DNA of 64,000 bases from Omphiscola glabra (Eukaryota; Mollusca; Gastropoda; Lymnaeidae), in assembly GCA_964017045.1 (NCBI GenBank), contig OZ024794.1, positions 34,131,682-34,195,681 of the forward strand. Reading direction: 5' to 3'. Shown here piece after piece: positions 32,446 through 43,932 of this stretch (the stretch's first letter is position 1; each line of letters starts with the position of its first letter). Both the position numbers and the translations under genes were made by a program. Below the pieces are notes generated by a model. That model was not told the DNA's origin and ran no database searches. It saw only the letters and a list, made by a program, of their open reading frames with translations.

Positions 32446-32650
32446 GACATCACTATCTAGACGTATTAATGTCTTGTTGTTACAAAGTGATCGGATCTTG
32501 GTGTTATTGTATTATGCCACCAAAAACGAGCGCCAGGTATAACGTAATGTTAGAATAATCGTTGTTTTTTTTCTTCTTCTGTACCTGAACGACCAGAGAG
32601 GGTTAATTCACATCTTTTAACCCGTGCTTGTATTGTTGGCTGGTTAGTAC

Positions 32651-32874
32651 GGTGACCGGAAATTTGATCGAAAGAAATTTCGTCGACAGAAAATTGATCG
32701 ACGGAAATTTGATCGAACGGAAATTTGGTCGAATCTTTTTTTCCAGTTCACACGTTTAAATTTACGTCAAATTTCTTTTTGAACGCACGATACTATACAG
32801 TAAAACAAAAAAATGCTTTTCCGTCGATCAATTTTCCGTCGACGAAATTTCTCTCGATGAAATTTCCGGATACG
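32651..32874. mobile_element. palindromic MITE, 9-bp TSD family, copy 2
   Basis: Begins GGTGACCGGAAATTTGATCG and ends AAATTTCCGGATACG. Perfect 9-bp duplication GGTTAGTAC at 32642-32650 and 32875-32883. Compared with copies at 6923 and 45637, the right arm has lost about 60 bp near the centre. Confidence 0.85.
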
Positions 32875-33246
32875 GGTTAGTACAGACTTTAGGCGTCTGT
32901 TTTAGATACTTATTTTTTAAAAAATGGTTTCCTATCTGTGAATGTGATGTAAAGTTCCACCCTGACTGAACAAACGGAAAACTTAAATGGCAACAGATGA
33001 AGGACCGTGGTTACAGCAACCTCTTACACACCTGAGAACTTTGGCTGTAAGCTTCTTAATGATGAAAAAAAAGCAACTATTACACGCTTCATCGATTATT
33101 AAGTTCTCAGGCAGCCGTTTCGTCCAAGCCACTATATCCACTTGTGTTCGATGCAGCCCGCAGTTCCTCTTCAAATGAATACGCTCTGTGCTGTAATTGA
33201 GGGATGAATTTAAGTTGTTGGCTGACCGGGGCAACGTTCAGAAAAC

Positions 33247-33664
33247 GAAGTGGCTATTGGTACCCGAGTACCGAAAGTGAGAGGTTGGGATTAAAAAACG
33301 ATTTAAAATATTATTGTTGGGTTTGTAAGACCAAATGAGGTATCAAATGAAAGATAATTGAATGTACTATACGTTTGTAATCTCAATTCTTCATTTTAAC
33401 TAAAATAAACTACTATAAATAACATCCGAATAGCATTAGTCAAAATGGACCTAGACACGCAGCGCCGCCATACGCACCCGGGTACCATTAGACTCAATGC
33501 TATTCGGGTGTCATTTGTGGTAGTTTATTTTAGAAAAACTGAAGAATTGAGGCTAAATTGAGGTTACAAACGTATAGTACATTCAATTATCTTTCATTTG
33601 ATACCTCATTTTGTCTTACAAACTTCCTCTTAATTCTGGTACCCGGGTACCAATAGGTGCAGCC
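33247..33664. mobile_element. foldback element with 10-bp TSD
   Basis: A large inverted repeat. Left and right arms of about 180 bp share, in inverted form, CTATTGGTACCCGRGTACC, AATGAGGTATCAAATGAAAG, ATAATTGAATGTACTATACG and CCGAATAGCATT. TTCAGAAAAC occurs at both borders (33237-33246 and 33665-33674) as a perfect 10-bp duplication. About 50 bases of unpaired centre include another GGTACCCGGGT-like motif. There is no coding capacity. Length of arms and duplication suggests a Mutator-like foldback element. Confidence 0.8.
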
Positions 33665-33784
33665 TTCAGAAAACCTGCTTTCCACTGTAACGCATTATGG
33701 TGTTGTTTTCTTAAAGTGTGTGTGTGTGGGGGGGGGGGTGTTTATATACTAGTCGCTTCGTGATTCGGACCGGATGGCCTAACT

Positions 33785-33983
33785 CAGTGGTTCTCAACCT
33801 TCCTAATGCCACGACCCTTTCATACAGCTCCTCATGTAGTGGCGACCCCCCCAAAAAAAATTATTTTCTTTGCTACTTCATAACTGCAGATTGTATGTGT
33901 TTTCCGATGGTCTTAGGTGACCCCCGGGTATAGGGTCATTCGAGCCCCAAAGGGATCTCGACCCACAAGGATGAGAACCGCTG
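33785..33983 (+). mobile_element. SPIN-like hAT MITE, copy 2
   Basis: CAGTGGTTCTCAACCTTCCT start and GATGAGAACCGCTG end; internal ATGCCACGACCCTTTCATAC, TTTGCTACTTCATAACTGCA and TTTTCCGATGGTCTTAGGTG match the SPIN non-autonomous consensus as remembered. 8-bp flanks GCCTAACT (33777-33784) and GCCTAACA (33984-33991). Confidence 0.9.
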
Positions 33984-33991
33984 GCCTAACA

Positions 33992-35464
33992 GGAAATTGT
34001 CTCTACTTGGTATTATCTTTATGCTCTTTGTTCTCAGGAACGTGCAATGTTCACCACCTGGTTCTTCGACATAAACAAATCCTTTCATATGCCGCACCAC
34101 TACATTAACAATAAATACAGCGATCTCCGCCATGCAACCCATTTCCCCCCCCCCCCCCCCACTTTGTTCTGGTTTACGACACTCCAGCCCCCGCCTTCAA
34201 ATAAACACAGCTAACTTAGCCGACGGAGCTACAAAGAATGAAAGGCCATAAACACTCATTAACAAATTAACTCCGCCTGGTCATGAACTATAAAAAGAAA
34301 TCTGTCCCTGGATGCAGCCGTTTAAAACTATTAAAATTTCACGACTCACTCGGAACGTTCTTAAAATGCATTGTCTTGCATTTCTTAAAAATCGTTTCCT
34401 GTTTTGTTTTTGGCAAACACCTGATAAAGCTTTAGGGTAAAAATCTATTGTTGGGAACAAGCTACATGACATTTTGAGAAAAATCCAGTTTTTTTTTAAG
34501 GGGGTGAGTTGCAAGCAGCTGATGTATTTCTCTGCACCCACAGGTGTTACAAGAAGAAAATAAAACATTTTTGTTTAAAGGATGCGTAAACTTGACAATG
34601 CGGATCGTTTGAGGTTTTGACTCACAATGTCGGACATTTCTTTCGTTTCCAACAGATGAACGTAAACTCAAACAGTCCAGTTTGTGTATTTATCCCTCAA
34701 AGTCAAATTGTCATTTGACGATGAGCACTAAGAAAAGAGTGGCAATTATATTTGTACGACTATAGGTTTCTATCAGATTTTTCATGAAAGACACGTCTGA
34801 TGGGTTGGATGACAATAATAAGGTGTATACGCGTGGGGAGACCCTCAATCGACTCTTCAATTTAAAATCCTTAATTCCGACCCTATCGATACTGACTCAT
34901 TTACATCCGACTTCACGATTACAACTTGTCAGTCCAGAAATGATCAATATCGGATTCCTTTATTCCGACTCGATACCACAAGCAACGATACCCTTCAGGT
35001 GACTACACGTATGTTGAAGCATGTGTAGAAAAAACAATACACACACTTTGAATCTGTCCATGTGTTTCTGACAACTTTTAGTAATTAGTGGTATTATGTA
35101 GTTGGTTGTGTTTTTTTGTTTTACAGGCGCGATGATAGTGTTTGAATGTTTAAGAAGATGGGGAAGACAGTCGGGAACGTTTGTCCGATCCTTACATCAA
35201 ATTTTTTTATATGGAAAGATCATATTTGAAGGAATGGTTTTGATAATTAGTTGTTTTAAAACAGAAATCTGATCTGTGAGTACCATGAGCATTTTGGGGA
35301 AATGTTCTCCAAACTGAGAAAGTGGTACCACTTGCGGCTGGCCAGGTCAGTGCTAATGGTTTATTGCAAGCGGTTTACAAGTTGGCCACCCCTGCTGCCA
35401 CTGGCTTTTTGTTTGATTTCAATAGTTAGTTGTTCTACATTCGCTGTTTAACTCTATTTAAACA
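33992..35464. other. no recognised feature
   Basis: C run near 34146-34161. Short open frames without recognisable domains. Confidence 0.4.
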
Positions 35465-35720
35465 AGCAATCAACTCCATATGTCTATCATAGTTCCAACT
35501 TCTATTTAAATATTTATTATGAATGGCTTGTCTATAATAGTTCCATCGCCTATTAAAATATTAAAACATTTTTTTTATTCATACTGTATTATGTATAGTT
35601 TCATGTTCTATTTAAACATTTATTATGCATGTCGCGTTTATCCTAGTTCAATCTTCTATTTAAAAATGTATTTTACATGTTATATCTATCCTAGTACAAA
35701 TTCTATGCACACATTTATAC
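35465..35720. repeat. degenerate repeat of about 60 bp
   Basis: Four diverged copies of TAGTTCCATCTTCTATTTAA followed by ATATTTATTATGCATG. Confidence 0.55.
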
Positions 35721-36367
35721 ATCATGTTGTGTCTAGCTCTATTACGTACCTAGCCTGTGACTCTAGCCTCCACAAAGGCCGCTCTTACATCAAGGTATCA
35801 ACTTATCGGAGCTTTCATGGGGCTCATTTTACCCGTCATACCGTAGGGATCAGATGACCGATGAGTTTTCACGCGATGTGATGTGAAGACTGAGTTGTCA
35901 CCGTAAGGGTTCTCGCTAGCGCAGTGTGTTTCCCAACGTGGTAAGGTAACCCACAGTGAGGCCACTTTGAAGAATTTGTTCCGTTACATTTTGGGATGTA
36001 TCTTCGTTTAAAGGGACAGCAGGTATAGTTTTGAAATTATCTAAATCAGAACCTCAATGCTAAGACCGAGGGATACAAAAATTCCTTTGTTCCCCCGTCT
36101 AAATTTCACCAGCGTGCTCCCTTAGTGGTTACCAAATCTAAACGAATTTCCTGCCTTCTCGGACACTACTTCTCAGCTAAGTGCTATATTATAATTTTTT
36201 TTTTAATTTTTTATTTTTGTTTCTGTTTGTTCGCTGATGAAGGCTTCCTGCTGACACGTTCGTTGTTTGGTTGCGTTCCTTTTTTCATGTTTAACAATAC
36301 TGTGTTTTACTAATTTCCTAATTAAGTCATTATTGTCACTAAAGGAGTTCATTGAACGCTGATTTTC

Positions 36368-36512
36368 TACGCTTGAGAAATACTTTAGATGTCTTGTGTT
36401 AAAACTGTAAAATGGTGTCTGGGTTAAAATATGTATCTATTTATGTGCTGAAAATGGGAAAAAACAAAACATTTCCAGTTATTTGGATCAATAACATAAT
36501 CTTATCTTATCA
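36368..36512 (+). repeat. LINE/SINE-type 3' tail, copy C
   Basis: Contains ATGTCTTGTGTTAAA, CTATTTATGTGCTGAAAATG and AGTTATTTGGATCAATAA and ends TAATCTTATCTTATC. It is the best preserved of the three copies in this window. Confidence 0.6.
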
Positions 36513-37129
36513 AAGAGTAAAACTAAACTGCAGACATGGAGAACTAGGATCGCAATGAAGGTAATTATATATTTTGTTTAGATTGAGTTCAATTTAATTC
36601 TTTTCAAAGGCCGTTCAAAGTTTGATCTCATCTATTGAAAATTGTCATGGAAATCAAAGAAATTTTATGTAATTTTTTGTTGTTGATTTTTAAAAAAAAC
36701 ATTTGTACAGTAATCTTGTAATTGCCATCTATTTATGTTTTTATCACTGCTGTCGTGTATCATGCATTATAAATACACCATGCCTTAAAACGTCCAGCGA
36801 AACTGAAACAGATCTCATGATGTGAAGGCAGGGCGGCGAGCTGTTTTGACTCTTTCACCGTGGATGAGGGACATCAAACATTTTTATGTGATTAGGTTAG
36901 GCAAGGATAAAACAAAACGACCGTAGAAACACCGTGCTGAAGATGTGAATGACTTTATTGCACTTAAGAACAAATCGATGCCAAGCTAAACTTAGGTAAA
37001 CAGAATTTATTATTTAACAGACCCGGGAAATCCGGAATATGAGAAGGTGGATAGAATGCTGAGGCTGTTTCACAACCCTGCATTAGTGCAGACCTGGAAA
37101 TAGCGTACACCTTCCAATACACTTTAATC
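36513..37129. other. no recognised feature
   Basis: AT-rich. Nothing supported. Confidence 0.4.
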
Positions 37130-37228
37130 CACACTAGCCCCACGCCGCACTGGACACCCGCCACACTAGCCCCACGCCGCACTGGACACCCGCCACACTA
37201 GCCCCGCGTCACACCGGACCCATTTTAA
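37130..37228. repeat. 32-bp tandem repeat
   Basis: Two and a half copies of CACACTAGCCCCACGCCGCA plus CTGGACACCCGC. Confidence 0.8.
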
Positions 37229-39825
37229 ACCAGACTGACCCCATATTAGACCCCAAGCACCAGCGGTCCGAACCCCACACATGTCCCTACCCACACTAGA
37301 CCATCGCTAGGCGATGGCACACTAGTTTCAAGGTGATCAAAATTACTTTGAGTTCTTCAACGAAGTGAGTTCTATTTTTTGCCACTGGGACCATCTCCTC
37401 TGGTGGATGTAACCCCCACCCCTGTGGTTTTTTTTTACTCTGTGAGTGCTCCATATCCAGCTCGGTTCTATGATATCGTCCACATTGTGCTGGTTTGCTT
37501 AATGTCCATGACTGTCTTGGAATCTTTAAAAGAAAAGACCACACTGCCACGTTCGTTGCTGTAACTATGCCCATATCTAGTTGTCCCCCTAGTAACAAAT
37601 ACAACATTGATTCTTCGGCGATCAGATTTGGGACAGCAAAGTGGGTCCGAGAGATTTATTTTAGAAGCGGAGAAGAAGAAAAAGGCTACGCTCCGATCCA
37701 AATAACAGTGAAATCTACTATGGGCGCTCATCGACTAAATCGACGCAACACTCATTATAAATATCAGCTAAGCATTCATTTATTTGATCCCCAAAAATAA
37801 AGCGATCCCAGCCTCCCGAAAATCTGGTATACGCCTCTGACCAGATGGCGCATTTCTGCCCATGATTCAATGAAAACAGTAATCATTTCTCTTTCCCATT
37901 AAGGTCGACCACCATTTAATTGAGCTCTTGTTTCAATGCTTGTCGTTAATTTGAAATCATTTTTTCCCCTTTATTTCTTTAATTTCGAAAGAAGCCTTTC
38001 GAATTTTAATGATTGTTGTAATACGCCTGAAAGGAATTTTTATGCTCGTAGAGTCCCGGGATTCTCATATCTCATATTTTCATCAAGAAATGGTTCTATT
38101 TTCCATTTTTAATTTCTATACATTCTATAAGCAAATTAATTACTTGTTACGTATTAACATTATTACTTATGTACACTAGCCGCAACAAAAAGCATAAGAG
38201 TTTCGTGTCAGAGATAGATACTGACATCGCGTCGATATTATATCACATTACACCCCTCCATTGCGAAAACATGGGATCCCCTTGGTTAAATTTTAATGAC
38301 CTTGTACACACTGACATAAGGAAGCGACAACTTTAAAAAGGGGGGAGGGCGGAATATCCGATGACGTGTTTTGGCACGTGCGGCACTGTGTCACTGGTGC
38401 CAGGGAAGGTCACGCGACCCAGATCCCTATTGTAAATGGAAACCCTAGGAAAATCTCCCCCATTAGGATTTCCAAGGAGGTGGGTCAAACTCGTGTTCCA
38501 GCAGACGTCATTAGGACAACGGAAGACACTACGTGGGTACGAATCTAGGACAGAGAGGGGCGTTGTTATTTAGACATACTCGTTTGATTTACGTCATTTA
38601 AAGGACATTATGCTCTCCAGAATTACTTTAAGACTGCAAGGATTTAAACTGTCCAGGAAGAAGTTATGATTAAAAGACATTGAAATATCCGAAAAAGATC
38701 CCGGACCTGGACCGCCTCCACCCGCAACCACCCGATCGTATTTGCATTTGGAAGGGCTTTCTCCACCAGGGACGTCCGGTCGAGCGAAAACGCTGCGTTT
38801 AAAGCGTTCGCAGCACACTCTCCCAGGGTGTAGGGATGGTACTTTAACGTCCAAATATCTTCCCTCACCCATCCCGGGTAAGTGACGGACGCCCTTTAAG
38901 AGGGTTTCTGCAGTGGGTTTCCATCCCGCAACTATTTTGCAAAGTTGCTGGGACGAAACGGTCGCCTAGGAGCAGCTTTCTCAGGGCTGCGTATTTTGAA
39001 TCATCGGCCTGCTTTATATTAACTTCGCTTTTGTTAATGGCTGGCAAGACCTTCAATGAAGACTAATTGACCCAATTCCCGTCAACCTATCGAGCTGACA
39101 CTTGGAACAAAGACTCATTAGTGATGACAACACATCCTTTCAAAATTTCAGACCGACCCTTAACCCTTAAAGATACTTTTTTAAAAATGTTTTTCAAGGG
39201 GAAGTTGAAGGAAATATAATTTCAGGAATTAAATTTACGATTACTGCGCTGAATGAGATTCTTTAAAAAAAGAATCAGTAGTGCGGTTCGTTAGAAAAAA
39301 TTTCTTTTGTTTTTTTCTGAATTGATGGTGCAATAAATCTGCGGTGTTAAATTGGGTGGGTCATTAGAATATTAACGTGTGCGGTTGCGAGCCCTTGGGG
39401 AGGAGGGAAGCACTAACTTGCATTATTAAAAGGGTGCGTTACTTGTATGCATGCCTTGTCAAATTTTCAGCCCCCTTTCCCATTGCTCGATTTACATTTT
39501 TTTAAAGAATTTAAACGAAAATCTTTGTTTTTATGGGTTGTTTTAATTGATAAATTATTTCTGCTAGGAAATTCTATCTGCATGTCATTATAGGTTAGTA
39601 ATTTATTATATATAAAAACAGTAAAGAAACAAAGAAAAACAGCCGCACATATTCCTTCTACGAACCGGTTGCCGACCAATGGGTTACCCGAGGAGAGGTA
39701 GATAGTGGGCAATGTAAGTCGGCAAGTGGAATGTAGTAAAAGTTTCAGTAGAAAGAAATTTTAAAAAAAATCTATAAACGAAACTTAAAAGCAATTTTTT
39801 TTTGTTGGTACAAAGTGAATGGGCA
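37229..39825. other. no firmly supported gene
   Basis: 2.6 kb with several short open frames. The only item of note is a GC-rich stretch open on the plus strand from about 38669 to a GTAAGT at 38878 (see findings). No repeat family was recognised. Confidence 0.4.
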
Positions 39826-40498
39826 CAGCTAGGGTTAGTGCCGCCCCATACAGCTAGGGTTAGTGCCGCCCCACACAGCAAGGGTAGTGCCGCCATACAC
39901 AGCTAGGCTCAGTGCTACACCGTACAGACATGGTTATTGCTGCCCGGTACAGCTAGGTTTAGTGCCGCCCCACACAGCTAGGGTTAGTGCCGCCCCCCAC
40001 AGCAAGGGTAGTGCCACCCCGTACAGCTAGGGTTAGTGCCGCCCCGCATAGCAAGGGTAGTGCCACCAGGTACAGCTATGGTTAGTGCCGCCAGTTATAG
40101 CTAGGGTTAGTGCCGCCCCGCACAGCAAGGGTAGTGCCGCCCCGTACAGCTAGGGTTTGTGCTGATCGGTCCAGCTAGGATTAATGCCGCCCCACACAGC
40201 TAGGGTTAGTTCTGGCCCGCAAAGCTAAGGTTAGTGTCGCCCCATACAGTTAGGCTTGGTGCCACCCCGTACAGCTAGGGTTAGTGCCGCCCCACACAGC
40301 TAGGGTAGTGCCGCCCGTACAGCTAGCGTTCGTGCTGATCGGTACAGCTAGGGCTAGTGCCTGCCCACACAGCTAGGGGTAGTGCCACCCCGCACAGATA
40401 GGGGTAGCGCCACCCCACACAGCTAGGGGTAGTGCCAACCACACAGCTAGGGCTCGTGCCACCCCGCATAGGTAGGATTAGTACTACCCGGGTGGGTC
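39826..40498. repeat. 23-24-bp minisatellite with TAGGGTTAG core
   Basis: About 28 copies of CAGCTAGGGTTAGTGCCGCC plus CCAC. It is the counterpart of the 22-bp array at 12546-13185, with a different consensus (GTTAG rather than GTGAG, extra CACA), so the two arrays appear to have expanded independently. Confidence 0.88.
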
Positions 40499-40618
40499 AA
40501 AAACTTTTCCCGACCTTTTCCACGAAAAAAAAAATTGCAGTTGGCCGAAAATGCCGCTCCTCAACATAGAGGAAAAAAATTACCCCCGGGAAGGATTTTC
40601 TCCCTTCCCACGCCACTG
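39826..40618 (+). mobile_element. hAT-like MITE expanded by an internal minisatellite, second case
   Basis: The right part (GGGTGGGTCAAAAACTTTTC ... GGCCGAAAATGCCGCTCCTC ... CCCACGCCACTG) is homologous to the end of the element at 12538-13317. The left terminus is not intact: the sequence enters the array at CACAGCTAGGGTTAGTGCCG. Ends at 40618 with the hAT terminus CCACTG. Target duplication cannot be assessed because the left end is lost in the array. Confidence 0.7.
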
Positions 40619-42508
40619 TCCTAACACTAAACATACACTGATTTCTACTCAATATTAAAGTGTTACCTGACTTGAAATGCTACACCATAAGTGCGCATGT
40701 ACTAACGACGGAAGGTTCATCCTACCGATGGGAATTTTCCATATAAATAAATCTAAACTAATGCATTTGTTTGGCGAAACGAAAAAACAAAATTGAATAA
40801 ATCGGCGAACTTAGCAAAGTGTGGGCAATCTTTAATTCTTTAGAATTATGATAAGATTTTTTTGCCCTGAGCGAAAAACTGATTATATAACTGAACGTCT
40901 AGTCGTGTGTTTAAAAAAACTCTGGTGTGCAGCACAAATTTTGTTTTAATCCACAGTTCTGTATACTTGCACATTTACATATGAACATAAAATAATGGGT
41001 GTTGTGACTAATTGGATAGTCACTCATCATTCGCATCGCTTGTGACTTGGTCAAAGAATGTATTTCAATTTAATTTCATGCGAGCACTTGATTCAAGCCG
41101 GTCGACCTTTTGTCCGTGGACAGTTAGTCCTTGACCGCATGTAGCCAAATATCCCCCTGTCATCCCACGAACTGGAAACTCAACATCTGGCTTCCGCTGG
41201 CTGCCCCAACCCCATTACCCCAACCCCATTACCCCACCCGGCTCATTATGTGTAACTAGTAATTGCTACTTCTCTGAACAGTGGTCTCGAAATAAAAAAA
41301 AATTTAAACTGTTTCATTATATGAATGCAATTTTTTTTAATTTGTGCTCTAAAATTTGCCTTAGAGCGGTGTCATCATGTGTCCCGACACTACGACATGA
41401 CACATATACATACTCTTCGGCTTCAAGGTCGACACCCAAAAAGTATAAGACAACAACAAGAACAAAAACAACAATAGCATCAACAACAGAATGCAGCCAA
41501 TCCCGTCCACATCCATGTGTTTCAGACCGGCGGGACGCATATGGTGACTCATACAAAGGAAGACCAATCCATGTTTAACATATATCCGTAAAACCATGTA
41601 ACGACTCGTAATACGTGTCACTATATGTTTTTAGACATGTATTCTGTTTTAAGATTTGCCTTGTTAAATGAACAAAACGTAACAAAGGACTTGAAACCAA
41701 TATACAAAGAAAAAAACAATACCAAAATCTAGTGAATTCAACAATAATCCATTTAATTATAATATTAAGTTGATATAAAAATGCAGAATCATATATACAG
41801 AAATAAAAACTATATTAACTTACAGCAAGTGAAAAAGAGTAATACTAGAAAGATACAAATATAAATACACACACACAAACAAACACACAGTGAAAACTTA
41901 TTAAGTCTTGTAGGGCTCCCGTAGGTCTGCTAAGTCTCGTAAATGTCTGCCGGTCATAGTCGACTGTCGTATTTATAATGAGGTACTCAGAACCCTCACG
42001 TATAGAAAGCAAAATCTCCCTCTAATTAGATCGTTCTTGAAATGTTAACAAACTTTCTCAATCAAGGGCAGTGGTGAAAAATCGATTGGCAACACATGCC
42101 ACCAAGTTAATTGGTGACGTCAGTAACAAACATATAGGTGGAGGTAAAGGTTGTATGCATGCTTGAACTAGGTCATCACACAGGCTAAAACACTCCGACT
42201 AAAAGCTCCCACAAAGCCTTAAGTTCAAATAAGTTGTTTTTAATCATAGTAACTACGAACTAATGACAACATAGCTCAGAATTCTTACTTCAAATCAATT
42301 ACTCACAATGACAAAGGAGAACGTTGGGTAACATATATATTTTAAAAAATTGATGCATGCAGGCTTAAAAGATCTTGTTCAATGAAAAATGTAAAATATT
42401 ACACTAGTTCAGTAAGAACAAATTATATTGGAGAAGTAATTACTGAAAGTCGTGTAAAATGAGTATTCCATTTTGAAACCCAAAGCTACAAGTTTTTCTT
42501 TACAAGGA
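40619..42508. other. no recognised feature
   Basis: AT-rich with (CAACAA)n near 41448-41490 and (AC)n near 41868-41888. Short frames only. Confidence 0.4.
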
Positions 42509-42715
42509 CAGTGATCGGCAAACTTATTAGTCTGACCCAAAAATCAGCAGCAAGGCGAATACTAAAAAAAATTTTGAGAGCTAAATTTCTTTTCAAGAAC
42601 CTGTCAGGAACCATGTTTTTCTTAGTCAAGCCCGATATGTGGCCGGCTGGCCGAGTCGCACTCAGGTCGCTTAAGAGCCGCATGTGGCTCGCGAGCCGCG
42701 ATATGCCGATCACTG
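42509..42715. mobile_element. hAT-like MITE, CAGTGATCGGC terminus
   Basis: Starts CAGTGATCGGCAAACTTATT and ends CGCGATATGCCGATCACTG. The flanks TACAAGGA and CTCTAGGA agree at 5 of 8 positions. The interior has GAGCCGCATGTGGCTCGCGA-type sequence, known from several animal hAT MITEs. Confidence 0.7.
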
Positions 42716-43468
42716 CTCTAGGACACCATCGACGATAATTATGAAACACGGAAAAGTCGTTTAAGGCCACGACCGTTTCTTTTAAAGTAGAAATTGGTCT
42801 TATTCAACTTATCGATAATTTCTAGAGAATTTTCGCGTTTCATTTATTTTGTAAACATATGTTATAGTTTTTGTTTTGTTATAATTTTAATTTGGTGGTT
42901 TTGTAAAGGGGGAGGGGGGTACCTTAGATTATCCCCCCCCCCCCCGCTATATGAAATCGTTTCTATTTATTTATTTTTTAATTATTTTTTTTTGGTTGTT
43001 GCGAGATTTGAAAAATAAAAACACTGAGTTGTCTGCTTTAAGAACGAAAAGAATTAGACACGAAAACCTTCTCATGAACAAATGTATGCAGATTTATCTA
43101 GATTTCTGACCATTTCATATTGACTAAAAGACATATTTAGTTTCAATTCCCCAAGAGTATCTCTTAACGCGAGGTCACATTACTGATGGACGAAAGACAG
43201 TCCATTAAAAGAAGCCGAAACGTAAGTTGTTGTTATATTTTTTTTTGGTGGTGGGGATGGGGGGAGAAGGAAAGGAGGTGTTTGTGCATAAAACTTTTGC
43301 TATGCTTACTGAAGTCACCGAAATAGCTATCTGTTTTATGTTGTCCCCCCCCCCCCCCTTAATTCGATAGGACGCAATGAGAGATACAAAAATTGAACAC
43401 ATTCCTATCAAGTCGTGTATCTGAAATTTCATACTAATACCGTCTCGCCTCGCCCAATAAAAAAAAAT
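42716..43468. other. no recognised feature
   Basis: C run near 42933-42945 and G/T runs near 43235-43270. Nothing supported. Confidence 0.4.
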
Positions 43469-43476
43469 GACCAATA

Positions 43477-43673
43477 CAGCGGTTCTCAAGCTGTGGGTCG
43501 CGACCTCTTTATGGGTCACACATCCCTTTCACAGGGGTCGCCTAAGACCATCGGAAAACACATATACTCTACAGTTATGAAGTAGCAACGAAAATAATTT
43601 TGTTGTCAAGGGTCACCAGAACATGAGGCACTGTATTAAAGGGTCGCGGCATTAGGAAGGTTGAGAACCACTG
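43477..43673 (-). mobile_element. SPIN-like hAT MITE, copy 3
   Basis: Starts CAGCGGTTCTCAAGCTGTGG and ends GGTTGAGAACCACTG. Internal CGCCTAAGACCATCGGAAAA, TACAGTTATGAAGTAGCAAC and GAGGCACTGTATTAAAGGGT follow the SPIN consensus. Flanks GACCAATA (43469-43476) and GTCTAATA (43674-43681) agree at 6 of 8 positions. Confidence 0.9.
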
Positions 43674-43843
43674 GTCTAATATATTGTGATCACGATGGTT
43701 TCATTAAAAACATATTTTTTTACACATTTTTAAAAGGACATTATATTTAAGTTAAAGACGAGTTTGAACGCACTAAATTGCAGGAAATAATTTACAATTT
43801 CTTAAAATGCATTACGCAAAGAGAGAGTGCAGGAGTTTAGATT

Positions 43844-43932
43844 AGCACTCTATATAGCACTCTATGTAGCACTCTATGCAGCACTCTATGTAGCACTCTC
43901 TGTAGCACTCTATGTAACACTATATGTAGCCG
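43844..43932. repeat. 12-bp tandem repeat
   Basis: About seven copies of GCACTCTATGTA. Confidence 0.85.

Noticed and set aside
37296..37800. Overlapping frames of 87-103 codons on both strands
   Set aside because: No recognisable domain, splice borders or composition shift.
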